Source: Candidatus Poseidoniaceae archaeon
GTDB taxonomy: Archaea; Thermoplasmatota; Poseidoniia; Poseidoniales; Poseidoniaceae
DNA: 64,000 bases
NCBI GenBank assembly: GCA_938030705.1
Contig: CALHIR010000001.1
Coordinates: 124,001-188,000 of the forward strand
Direction: 5' to 3'
Positions 1 to 9,217 of the stretch are shown here, piece by piece. A program made the translations under genes and the position numbers. The stretch's first letter is position 1; each line of letters opens with the position of its first letter. The notes under the pieces are model-generated. The model searched no databases and was not told the DNA's origin. It worked only from the letters and a program-made list of their open reading frames with translations.

Positions 1-1473
1 GGAACGCCTGCCCCAACCACACGGGCCATGGCCATGGTCTACGGCCCGTTGGTCACTGCTTTTGAGCAAGTTTACACCGATACCTCAACGGCTGAAGAGG
101 CCTTAACCGGTGCCAACACCGAATTGATTTCCATCGTCAACGGGCTCCAACGAGCCGATGCCCCGCCAGCCAACATCGGCTACCGTACGGTCTCTGTCAA
201 CTTCACAACGGACGGTTCTTCCACATACACCGTTCTTGTGGACGGTGAACTTCACAGTCGTCTGGTCGAATCCACACCACCGGACGAAGCTCTGCCTCAC
301 TATGCCTCATGCCGAGCAGACGGTCTGGAAATGGTCGAGTTCAACGGAGACCGAATCCTCCCTGCCGGTTCGACGCTGATTGAATGCGACCTGACGGGTA
401 TGGTGCCCAACACGGTTCACGATGTGGTGGTCCAAGGGGAATCAAACCTTGTCTTTGAGGCCAGTCTGACCACCACCGTGGGTGATGTTCTACCACGCAC
501 AGGCGACACCTCTCCGGTGTTGTTCGCTTTGGGCGCTATTTTCCTCTCGCTCGTGGTGTTGCTCGGATACGGTCGGGCGATGGATGTGAGGGCAGGGCGA
601 ATTCACGGCAAGTCTGCCCATTTCTACATCGCTCCGGCGATGTTTGCGTTGGCCATGCTCACCTTTTATCCTGTTTTGTACGGTATTTGGCTCGCTTTTA
701 CTGACGCTGATGCGACTCGGCTCGGCGATGAAGCCTTCATTGGTCTTGCAAATTTCATTGAGGTCTTCTCGGCCTCTGGTTTCCTTCGCGTCACCTTGTT
801 TACCTTGGTTTGGACGGTGGTGAACGTTGCGGCACACATTGGGTTGGGCCTGTTTTTGGCCATGGTACTTCAATATGCCAACATCCGAGGAAAGACCGCC
901 TATCGAACGGTTCTTCTCCTCCCTTGGGCCATTCCATCCTACATTTCTGTCCTTGTTTGGAAGGGTATGTTTCAGCCGGAAGGATTGGTCAACGCCGTTT
1001 TGGGAACCAATTTCCATTTTCTTGCAGAACCGACCGGGGCCCAAATCGTGGTGATTTTTGTCAACATCTGGCTGGGTGTTCCGTTCATGATGATGTCGTT
1101 GAGCGGTGCTCTTCAGTCCCTTCCTCGTGAGATGTACGAGGCAGCCAAACTCGACGGTGTTGGGGCATGGGACACCTTCAGGCATCTGACGCTTCCAAAT
1201 CTAAAAAGCGCCCTCGTACCCCTTTCTTTGTTGGGATTCATTTGGACGTTTAACATGTTCAACGTCATTTACTTGCTCACCGATGGCGGGCCGGACCTGT
1301 ATTTTGGTGAGCCCGGGCAAACGGACATCCTCATCACGTATGTTTACGATGTGGCGTTTAGAGACGGTGCATACGGCGTTGCCGCCGCTTGGTCAGTCGT
1401 GATTTTCATGATGCTGGTCGCCTTTTCTTGGACCTACATGAAGGGGACACAAGCCACGGAGGCGGCAGCATGA
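1..1473 (+). CDS. Maltose/maltodextrin ABC transporter: solute-binding protein C-terminus fused to MalF-like permease (5' truncated by window)
   Basis: Frame is open from base 1 (GTPAPTTRAMAMVYGPLVTAFEQVYTDTSTAEEALTGANTELI resembles the C-terminus of MalE-type binding proteins), followed by a linker domain, LPRTG, a TM, then MalF-type TM domain with the EAA-like motif EAAKLDGVGAWDTFRHLTLP. Confidence 0.85.
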   Translation, partial: GTPAPTTRAMAMVYGPLVTAFEQVYTDTSTAEEALTGANTELISIVNGLQRADAPPANIGYRTVSVNFTTDGSSTYTVLVDGELHSRLVESTPPDEALPHYASCRADGLEMVEFNGDRILPAGSTLIECDLTGMVPNTVHDVVVQGESNLVFEASLTTTVGDVLPRTGDTSPVLFALGAIFLSLVVLLGYGRAMDVRAGRIHGKSAHFYIAPAMFALAMLTFYPVLYGIWLAFTDADATRLGDEAFIGLANFIEVFSASGFLRVTLFTLVWTVVNVAAHIGLGLFLAMVLQYANIRGKTAYRTVLLLPWAIPSYISVLVWKGMFQPEGLVNAVLGTNFHFLAEPTGAQIVVIFVNIWLGVPFMMMSLSGALQSLPREMYEAAKLDGVGAWDTFRHLTLPNLKSALVPLSLLGFIWTFNMFNVIYLLTDGGPDLYFGEPGQTDILITYVYDVAFRDGAYGVAAAWSVVIFMMLVAFSWTYMKGTQATEAAA

Positions 1474-2717
1474 TTTCCGAATCCACCGTTCGTAAGTGGT
1501 ACACGCCCGTTGAGGTCAGTACGCTCCAGCGATGGCTGTTGGTCAGTTTTGTTGTCAACATCGTTCTCCTGGCCGTTGACCTCTTGCGAGGCTCTCAATC
1601 AAATGCGATGTTGGGTGTTCTTGGTGCCGTTGTTATCGGTGCGTTGTTAACTTCTCTTCCAGAGGAGGCGAACCCTTCTCGGCGAAACACCGCATTGGTT
1701 CTTGGGGGCGTTTTGCTTCTCATCGGTCTCATACGTTTGTTGTCTTCGCCCGTGACCGGTTTTGACCTCTGGATGCAGGGATGGCTGGTCGGGCCGGGGG
1801 CCTTAACCCTCTTGTGGGTCTCCAGTCGACCGGTCTCTGCGTGGTCCACACGACGAATGTCGCTGGAAGCCATTGAGTTCGGTCTTGCACGTAACCAACG
1901 GCGAGAACATCGTTTCCGTTCTGTCGGGGCCCACCTTGTTCTCCTTCATTTCGTCGCTCTTACGTTGTTGCCACTGGTCTGGATCCTCGACATTGCGCTC
2001 TCACCGGGCAATGCTTTGGGCGGCAATCTTGGGGGCCCCTACACGGGGGAGCACTTTTCCAACATGCTGGGGAGCGACGCGTTTTGGACGTGGATGCGCA
2101 ATTCCCTCATCGTTAGTATTGGCACGACGCTGATGGGTTTGGCCGTGGCCATTCCCGCAGGATACGCGTTCAGCCGCTACAAATTCAAAGGACGAGAGGT
2201 TTCCATGTTTGCCTTCCTCCTCGTCCAGATGTTTCCCGGCATCATTATTCTCGTTCCGTATTTCCTCGTCATGAAAACATTCGGCTTGTTGAATTCTCAT
2301 CTCGGGCTCATCTTGGCGTACTGCGTCACTGCCCTTCCCTTGTGTGTTTGGATGCTCAAGGGCTTCTTTGACACGGTGCCCAGAGAATTGGAAGAAGCCG
2401 CTCTCCTCGATGGGTGCACGCAGTTCCAAGTCTTCACAAAAGTCGTCCTGCCACTGTCTCTGCCTGCGGTGGCCGTGACGGCGTTGTTCAGTTTCTTGGC
2501 GGCATGGAATGAATTCCTCCTGGCCTTGACCTTCAACACGTCCAACGATATGTACACCCTACCTGTTGGTCTCGCCTCCATGATCTCGAGCACCGGTCAG
2601 GCTTGGGGTGATTTCGCTGCCGCCAGTCTGTTGGTCAGTCTCCCGGTTGCGTTGCTGTTTTTGTTCTTCCAGAGGTTCCTCATCGAGGGACTTTCCGCTG
2701 GAGGCGTCAAGGGGTGA
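1470..2717 (+). CDS. malG: MalG-like ABC sugar permease with extra N-terminal TM region
   Basis: EAA motif EEAALLDGCTQFQVFTKVVLPLSLPA; start ATG overlaps the previous stop (ATGA). Confidence 0.85.
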   Translation: MISESTVRKWYTPVEVSTLQRWLLVSFVVNIVLLAVDLLRGSQSNAMLGVLGAVVIGALLTSLPEEANPSRRNTALVLGGVLLLIGLIRLLSSPVTGFDLWMQGWLVGPGALTLLWVSSRPVSAWSTRRMSLEAIEFGLARNQRREHRFRSVGAHLVLLHFVALTLLPLVWILDIALSPGNALGGNLGGPYTGEHFSNMLGSDAFWTWMRNSLIVSIGTTLMGLAVAIPAGYAFSRYKFKGREVSMFAFLLVQMFPGIIILVPYFLVMKTFGLLNSHLGLILAYCVTALPLCVWMLKGFFDTVPRELEEAALLDGCTQFQVFTKVVLPLSLPAVAVTALFSFLAAWNEFLLALTFNTSNDMYTLPVGLASMISSTGQAWGDFAAASLLVSLPVALLFLFFQRFLIEGLSAGGVKG

Positions 2718-2721
2718 GACC

Positions 2722-3516
2722 ATGGTAAGCGTGAAATTTACGAGCGTATCAAAACGTTATGAGGATGGATTTGAAGCGGTAAAAGGCTTGGATTTGGAGG
2801 TCAAGGACGGCGAGTTCCTCGTCCTTTTGGGTCCTTCTGGCTGTGGTAAATCCACCACGCTTCGTATGCTTGCAGGTTTGGAAGAGGTCACGGAAGGAGA
2901 AATCAGGATCGATGATGTCGTTGTTAACCATCTTCCGGCTGGCGCCCGAGGTTTGGGCATGGTGTTCCAATCTTATGCTCTCTATCCACACATGTCGGTC
3001 CGAGAGAACCTCACGTTTGGTCTTCGCATGGTCAAGGGCAAAGACCGACTTTCCGATACTGAAATGGAAACTCGCGTCAAAGAGACCGCCATTATGCTTG
3101 AACTGGATGACCATTTGGGCAAGAAAGCAAAGGAACTCAGTGGGGGTCAACGGCAGCGTGTGGCGCTCGGTCGCGCCTTGATTCGTCGACCAAAGGTGTT
3201 GCTCATGGACGAACCGCTTTCCAATTTGGATGCTGAATTACGCCACCAAATGCGCCATGAGATCCGTCGTCTTCACGATGAACTTGGGACCACGACCATT
3301 TACGTGACGCACGACCAAATCGAGGCCATGACCCTCGCCGACCGCGTAGCAATCCTCGACCGTGGTGTGCTCCAACAGCATGCACCTCCGCTTGAAGCCT
3401 ATCGTGAACCAGCAAACGACTTTGTCCAATCCTTCCTTTGCCGTCACCTCGATGATTTGGTTGAAACGGCCAACACCCTTCTTCGGCCAAAAGTCGACGC
3501 CAAGGAGGAGGTTTGA
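2722..3516 (+). CDS. MalK/MsmX-like ABC transporter ATPase, short (no C-terminal regulatory domain)
   Basis: Walker A GPSGCGKSTT, signature LSGGQRQRVALGRAL, Walker B LLMDEP; ends soon after the H-loop region. Confidence 0.9.
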   Translation: MVSVKFTSVSKRYEDGFEAVKGLDLEVKDGEFLVLLGPSGCGKSTTLRMLAGLEEVTEGEIRIDDVVVNHLPAGARGLGMVFQSYALYPHMSVRENLTFGLRMVKGKDRLSDTEMETRVKETAIMLELDDHLGKKAKELSGGQRQRVALGRALIRRPKVLLMDEPLSNLDAELRHQMRHEIRRLHDELGTTTIYVTHDQIEAMTLADRVAILDRGVLQQHAPPLEAYREPANDFVQSFLCRHLDDLVETANTLLRPKVDAKEEV

Positions 3517-3519
3517 ATC

Positions 3520-6240
3520 ATGCAACGTACGGCGCTCTTCATTGTGTTTGTTCTCGTTGCTGTGGTCTCGTCACCCCTCCTGTCCAACGATGTCAGGGCA
3601 GCAGACGGGCGCTCTTCAACCGCCACCACGCTGACCTACTCGGGTTCTGCTCAAACCGTCCAATTGGTGGGCGAATGGGATTGGAACGCACCGTTGGAGA
3701 TGGCCAACAGCAGCGGTCTCTGGACGGTTGATGTTGAATTGGAGGAGGGATTGTACTGCTACAAATTCATCGTTGATGGCACGTACATCTTCGACCCGAA
3801 CAACCCTGAGCGCGTGTACTGCGACGACATTGAAAACTCACTTCTTCGCGTCAACAACCACACTCGCCCGCATTACACGGCCTCCATCACCGGTGATGAA
3901 TTGGAAGTGACCTATCATCCCGGCTCTTCACAAGCAGCCCCGGACGGTACACCTGCGGCTTTGGCCGGGGCGATTTGGGATGCAGCTTCCTCCACGTGGA
4001 CGCTCGATTTGACATCCTTTGAAGATGGTAAACACAGCCTCCTCATCGAGGGTGTTGATGTTGAGGGTCATGCAGCCTATGACCTTCTTGTGCCCTTTTG
4101 GCGAGGTCCTCATGCTTCCTTTGGTTGGGAGGACGCCCTGATTTACATGATCATGACCGACCGTTTTGTCAACGGGAACTTGAGCAACGATGGCACGACA
4201 GCCGGGGCGGCTCAGGGGGCAGATTGGCAAGGCGGCGACTTCGCTGGTGTCACCAACATGATTCAGTCTGGTTATTTCGCCGACCTTGGCGTAAACGCCT
4301 TGTGGCTTACCCCGTTTAACACGGCAGCCAACGGTACCGGGAAGGCGGCCGACGGCGTTCACGATGTGGCTGCGTTCCACGGTTATTGGCCGACCGAGGC
4401 GAGAGGTGTTGACCCACGTTTGGGGACACCAGAAGAACTCCACGAAATGGTCGAGGTTGCCCACGATGCAGGCCTTCGCATCATGATGGATTTCGTGGTC
4501 AATCACGTTCACGAAGATCACGAGTACTTCGAGGCACATCCTGACTGGTTCAACGCCGGGTGTATTTGTGGGCAGGCGAACTGCGACTGGACCGAACATC
4601 GACTTGACTGTCAATTCACATCCTACATGCCCGATGTGAACTGGAAAAACCGAAATGCTTCGGAACAATTCATCGCCGATGCCTTGTGGTGGATGGAGAC
4701 CTTTGACCTTGATGGGGCTCGCATTGATGCGGTCAAGCACGTCGAGAACCTCGCCGTTTCCAATTTGGTTGCCCAAATCACCCACCGGTTTGAGACGGTG
4801 GGGAATGAGGTCTATCTCAAAGGTGAAACGGCCATGGGATGGTCTGGACATTCCTTGGAGGCCAATCAAGCCCAATACGACGCTATCAACGCCTACATGG
4901 GCCCTCATGGGCTGGACGGACAAGCTGACTTTGTGCTCTACCATGCGGTGGTCGACAACGTCTTTGTCTCGGGTAACGAAGATTACCAACACTTGGATTA
5001 CTGGACCAACCGGAGTCAAGACCAGTACACGACGGGTTCACTGATGGTCCCCTATGTTGGCAGCCACGATGTATCACGCTTGACCAGTCGGGCGGATACC
5101 GGAACGAGTGACGCCTACAATCAGTGGGTGGAGGATGGATTGCCCGGCCAGCCCGGTGATGTTTCTGCCTATCATGCCGCCCTCCAAGCCTATGGCTGGC
5201 TGTTAACAACGCCAGGGGCACCGCTGATGTATTATGGGGACGAATACGGCGAGTACGGCGGTGCCGATCCCGATAACCGCCACATGTATCGAAATGAATC
5301 TCTGTGGAGCGACCATGAATCTGCGCTGTTCGAAAACATCTCTGCCTTGGGGAAACTTCGTTTGGAATCCATTGCGCTGCGGCAAGGCCATTATGCTACA
5401 CGGCTCGCCATGCCCAATCTTCTCGTTTACAACATGACTCACGATGACCACGTCATGTCCGTGGTGTTGAACAGAGGCGGACCAACCCAAGTGGGCGGCT
5501 TTTCGGCCAATGATACGGTACGTTTTGGCGATGCAGTCCTTTCATCGGGTCAACTCATGATTGGGGCCCATTCGGTCTCCGTTGTGGAATTGAATGTTCA
5601 ATCAGGCCATCCTCCGACCAATAACACGGGTGAAATCACCACGGTCCTGGGGTGCACAGACCCTTCCGCCGAGAACTACAACCCGGAGGCTACCGAGGAT
5701 GACAACAGCTGCACCTATCCACCCGCGCCGGTGATGGGTTGCACCGACGACACGGCGAACAACTACAACGCTGAAGCGACCCAAGACGACGGTACCTGCA
5801 CGTTTGATGAGACCGACAACACCACCTCCAACCAAACCAACTCCACCTCCGATAACAGCACCACCAACCAAACTGGCGATACGTCCGGAAACGAGACAAC
5901 TGGGCAGGGCAACGCCACATCGGACCATCAATCCGGCAACCAAACCACCAACGAAACCACCAACGGAACCACCAACGAAACCGGGATGCAGACCTGCGAG
6001 GGTTGCTGCGGAGAAACCTCACAAGTACCGGCTGACGAAGTTTGTCCAGTGCCGACGTGTCTGGCTTGTGAAGAGGAGGATTCTGCTACCACCTCCTCAT
6101 CGGTTGAAAGCCTCCGGAACGTCTTCATCGGTGCGGTTGCTTTGTTGGTTTTCGTGCTCGTCTTCACCGGGCGACGTCCACCGAAGGACGGATTTGAAGC
6201 GACGCTTGAACATGACGACGATCAGGCGAATGAGTCGTAG
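3520..6240 (+). CDS. Secreted membrane-tethered GH13 alpha-amylase with N-terminal starch-binding-like domain
   Basis: Signal peptide; CBM48/glycogen-binding-like VQLVGEWDWNAPLEM; GH13 motifs DFVVNH, GARIDAVKHV, KGETAMG, GSHDVSRL; C-terminal GCTDP repeats, N-x-T rich linker, Cys cluster, TM and short tail. Confidence 0.9.
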   Translation: MQRTALFIVFVLVAVVSSPLLSNDVRAADGRSSTATTLTYSGSAQTVQLVGEWDWNAPLEMANSSGLWTVDVELEEGLYCYKFIVDGTYIFDPNNPERVYCDDIENSLLRVNNHTRPHYTASITGDELEVTYHPGSSQAAPDGTPAALAGAIWDAASSTWTLDLTSFEDGKHSLLIEGVDVEGHAAYDLLVPFWRGPHASFGWEDALIYMIMTDRFVNGNLSNDGTTAGAAQGADWQGGDFAGVTNMIQSGYFADLGVNALWLTPFNTAANGTGKAADGVHDVAAFHGYWPTEARGVDPRLGTPEELHEMVEVAHDAGLRIMMDFVVNHVHEDHEYFEAHPDWFNAGCICGQANCDWTEHRLDCQFTSYMPDVNWKNRNASEQFIADALWWMETFDLDGARIDAVKHVENLAVSNLVAQITHRFETVGNEVYLKGETAMGWSGHSLEANQAQYDAINAYMGPHGLDGQADFVLYHAVVDNVFVSGNEDYQHLDYWTNRSQDQYTTGSLMVPYVGSHDVSRLTSRADTGTSDAYNQWVEDGLPGQPGDVSAYHAALQAYGWLLTTPGAPLMYYGDEYGEYGGADPDNRHMYRNESLWSDHESALFENISALGKLRLESIALRQGHYATRLAMPNLLVYNMTHDDHVMSVVLNRGGPTQVGGFSANDTVRFGDAVLSSGQLMIGAHSVSVVELNVQSGHPPTNNTGEITTVLGCTDPSAENYNPEATEDDNSCTYPPAPVMGCTDDTANNYNAEATQDDGTCTFDETDNTTSNQTNSTSDNSTTNQTGDTSGNETTGQGNATSDHQSGNQTTNETTNGTTNETGMQTCEGCCGETSQVPADEVCPVPTCLACEEEDSATTSSSVESLRNVFIGAVALLVFVLVFTGRRPPKDGFEATLEHDDDQANES
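5650..5805 (+). repeat. Two copies of a GCTDxxAxNYNxxATxDDxxCT(Y/F) repeat within the amylase
   Basis: GCTDPSAENYNPEATEDDNSCTY (5650-5718) and GCTDDTANNYNAEATQDDGTCTF (5737-5805). Confidence 0.9.
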
Positions 6241-7871
6241 AAGTGCAGGTAATCGGCGATCATGCGGGCGCCGGTAAATCGGGCCGAGGTGGCGATGCTG
6301 GCTCGCATCAGTTTGGACCATCGTTCAGGTCCTTCGTCCCAAAGCGGGAGCACTTCGTGTTCGAGGACATTGTAGATGTTTTCAGCGTCTCTTTCGTCAT
6401 CACGTTCGTCCTCGGCTTCGCCGATGGCCCAACCGTTCACGCCGTGTTCGCAGCCTTCCGGCCACCAACCGTCGAGAATGGAGCAGTTGGGGACGCCGTT
6501 CATGGCTGCTTTCATCCCCGAGGTGCCGGAGGCTTCCAAGGGGCGAATGGGGTTGTTCAGCCAGATGTCAACGCCACTGGTCATCGCAAGGCCGGTATCC
6601 ATGTCGTAGTTTTCAATGAAAGCAACGGGAATGTCGTTGGCGACTTCACCGGCCGATGCGAAGATGTCTCGAATCAATTGTTTCCCACCCTCGTCCTTTG
6701 GATGCGCTTTCCCACTGAAAACAAATTGGATGCGGTCGGCCCCGATGGCCCGAAGTCGGTTGAGGTCGCTGAACACCAAATTGGCACGTTTGTAGGTTGC
6801 AAAACGTCGTGCGAAACCAACGGTAAGTCGGTGCTCTTCCAGGTGCACACCGGTTGAGACTCGGACCAACTCCCTCAACATGCGCCGATTGGCTTGACGG
6901 GCCTCGAGCAGGGCTTCGTCCGGCAGGCTCCCGGCGTAGCCCAACTGGCTGGGGTCTTCTTTCCATCCAGGGAGATGGGATTCAAACAGCGCCGCCATCT
7001 GAGGAGAGGTCCATGTGATGTGATGAACGCCGTTGGTGATGGGTGCGATGTGGGTGCTGCCAAACATGCCGGAGGCGACCTGAGCGTTGAGGTTTGAAAC
7101 CGCATTGACCGAGGTGGAGAGCGCAACGGCGAGATGGGACATTGAGCAGCGCTGTCCTTCCTCAATGTCGCCGGCGTTCTTCACCAGTTCTTGTGCATCA
7201 TCGGGCAACAAATCGCCAATGACGTCCTTCACGAGGCTCCATTCAAACCGGTCGTGCCCCGCTGGAACCGGCGTGTGCGTTGTGAACAACGTCCGCTGTG
7301 CCAGTTCATCACGCGTCCATCCTTGGCGAAGCATTTCCAGCATGGCGAAGGTGCAATGACCTTCGTTCAGATGCATGCCGGCGAAGTCGTGTCCGAGCGC
7401 CTGGAGGGCCTGTACGCCGCCTACACCCAAGAGGTATTCTTGTCGCACACGAGTGTCATCATTTCCACCGTAAAGACGTGCACCGAGTCGAATGAATTCA
7501 GCGGAGTTGTTGGGGTGGAAGGTATCGAGAAAGTAGACGGGAACAACATGCCCCGATACCCCAACCACTTCGGTTTTCCACACACTGGCGTACAAGGTTG
7601 AACCGTCAAGCGGGAGTTGGATGGTTTTGCCGGTGTTTTTCAGGTGCTCGGCCGGATCAATGGGGGCATAGGTTTCGGACTGGTCGCCTTTCGCATCCAG
7701 GTGTTGGCGCCCATACCCTTCCCGGTAAAGAAGGCTAAGGGCCGCAAGGGGAACGTTTGCATCGGCAGCTGATTTGACATGATCGCCGGCAAGAACTCCG
7801 AGGCCGCCGGAGTAGGTGTGAAGTTCAGACCACAGCCCGATTTCGGCCGTCAAATAGGCAACGGTTGGCAT
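6222..7871 (-). CDS. glgP: Alpha-glucan (glycogen/maltodextrin) phosphorylase, short archaeal-type
   Basis: MPTVAYLTAEIGLWSELHTYSGGLGVLAGDHVKSAAD; PLP-site region EASGTSGMKAAMNGV. Confidence 0.92.
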   Translation of the reverse strand: MPTVAYLTAEIGLWSELHTYSGGLGVLAGDHVKSAADANVPLAALSLLYREGYGRQHLDAKGDQSETYAPIDPAEHLKNTGKTIQLPLDGSTLYASVWKTEVVGVSGHVVPVYFLDTFHPNNSAEFIRLGARLYGGNDDTRVRQEYLLGVGGVQALQALGHDFAGMHLNEGHCTFAMLEMLRQGWTRDELAQRTLFTTHTPVPAGHDRFEWSLVKDVIGDLLPDDAQELVKNAGDIEEGQRCSMSHLAVALSTSVNAVSNLNAQVASGMFGSTHIAPITNGVHHITWTSPQMAALFESHLPGWKEDPSQLGYAGSLPDEALLEARQANRRMLRELVRVSTGVHLEEHRLTVGFARRFATYKRANLVFSDLNRLRAIGADRIQFVFSGKAHPKDEGGKQLIRDIFASAGEVANDIPVAFIENYDMDTGLAMTSGVDIWLNNPIRPLEASGTSGMKAAMNGVPNCSILDGWWPEGCEHGVNGWAIGEAEDERDDERDAENIYNVLEHEVLPLWDEGPERWSKLMRASIATSARFTGARMIADYLHFYDSFA

Positions 7872-9175
7872 CAGCGGTTCCCTCCACGAGGCCGGTTATG
7901 ATGTTCACGGTTCCTTCTTTTGTACGTTTCAAGGTCAGCCCAAGAGCAGTGCCATCGCCAATTCTTTTCCGACGTGCCCGGTGTGTTCATCCTTGCCGAT
8001 TCGTCAAGGCCCAAAAGGTCCTGAAGCGGGAGGATGGCGAGGCAAGCTTCGCTTTCGCAAGCCAGTCGAACCATGCCCGCGACCGGATCTTCGTCGGGGT
8101 GGAGCAGTGCATGTACCCTTGCCTTCGCCTCTTCGTCAAGTTCCTTCCACCATCCGAGCGTCGTGTTGTTATCGTGTGTGCCGGTATAGACAACCTGGTC
8201 GTTGCGAATGGAACCTGGATGGTGAGGGTTCTCATCGGTTTCTCCGTGGAATCCAAATTGCATGACGGCCATCCCGCACAATCGGTGTCGCTTTCGAAGT
8301 TGAATGACCTCGTCGGGAATGATGCCAAGGTCCTCCGCCAGAATTTCTCGGGGTCCTTCGGCCAAGGGGAGGAGCACCTCCAGCAATTCGTCCCCGGGCC
8401 CATCCTGCCAGAATCCTCCCCGTGCATCCTCGTCCTCAACGGGGATGGCCCAATTGGAGTGGAGGCCTCGGAAGTGGTCAATTCGCACCACGTCAAACAA
8501 ACGGAACATGCGCTCCATGCGTTGTATCCACCACGACCATCCCTGTTCGCGATGCGCCTCCCAGTCGTAGAGCACCGTCCCCCACTTTTGCCCGCCTTCG
8601 CTAAAGTAATCTGGAGGTACGCCAGCAACGTATTGCGGCCATCCGTCCCGGTCGAGTTGAAACAAGGCACGATGTGCCCACACATCGGCTGAATCGTGGG
8701 CGATGAAGATTGGAATGTCCCCGACAAGCGTAATCCCAGCATCTTTGGCTTTGGTGGCGAGTTGTCTCCAAGCCGCCATGAAACATTGTTGGTCTCGTCT
8801 GTGTACCTGAGCCGCTTCTCGGTAGGCATCCAATGCTTCTGGGTTGCGATCTCGGAGGGGAGCAGGCCATGTAAACCACGGCTGTTGGTCATGGTCTTCT
8901 TTGATCGCAGCGTACAAAGCCCAATCATCCAACCAATCCTCGTCCTCTTCCATGCTCACCGGTTCATCGCTCTGCATGAGTTGAGGCCATGCGGCGAAAG
9001 CAGACGGGGAGGCGTAGGGAGAGCCGTGTTTATCAGGTGGCGTGAGCGGCAGCATTTGCCACGCATTGAATCCATGATGCTCGAGCCAGTCCACAAAGCG
9101 AAGCGCACCCTGAAGCGAGACTTCTGGGAGGGAGGTAAGGTGGCACAACACACCTTTCCCTTGCATGGTTGGCAA
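7871..9175 (-). CDS. malQ: 4-alpha-glucanotransferase (amylomaltase)
   Basis: GVLCHLTSLPE, AWQMLPLTPPDKHGSPYASPSAFA, VRIDHFRGL, AEDLGIIPDEV, YTGTHDNNTTLGWW; 1-bp overlap with the glgP start. Confidence 0.93.
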   Translation of the reverse strand: MPTMQGKGVLCHLTSLPEVSLQGALRFVDWLEHHGFNAWQMLPLTPPDKHGSPYASPSAFAAWPQLMQSDEPVSMEEDEDWLDDWALYAAIKEDHDQQPWFTWPAPLRDRNPEALDAYREAAQVHRRDQQCFMAAWRQLATKAKDAGITLVGDIPIFIAHDSADVWAHRALFQLDRDGWPQYVAGVPPDYFSEGGQKWGTVLYDWEAHREQGWSWWIQRMERMFRLFDVVRIDHFRGLHSNWAIPVEDEDARGGFWQDGPGDELLEVLLPLAEGPREILAEDLGIIPDEVIQLRKRHRLCGMAVMQFGFHGETDENPHHPGSIRNDQVVYTGTHDNNTTLGWWKELDEEAKARVHALLHPDEDPVAGMVRLACESEACLAILPLQDLLGLDESARMNTPGTSEKNWRWHCSWADLETYKRRNREHHNRPRGGNR

Positions 9176-9217
9176 CAGGCGACAAAGCCTTTCAATCTAT
9201 CACGCGAGGCATCAGCC

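Noticed and set aside
3928-5019. 363-aa minus-strand ORF opposite the GH13 amylase
   Set aside because: Antisense shadow ORF of a well-supported glycosidase with catalytic motifs on the plus strand
8696-9217. 174-aa N-terminal extension of the GH57 ORF in the ORF track
   Set aside because: Lies antisense to malQ; a proper signal peptide begins at 9218
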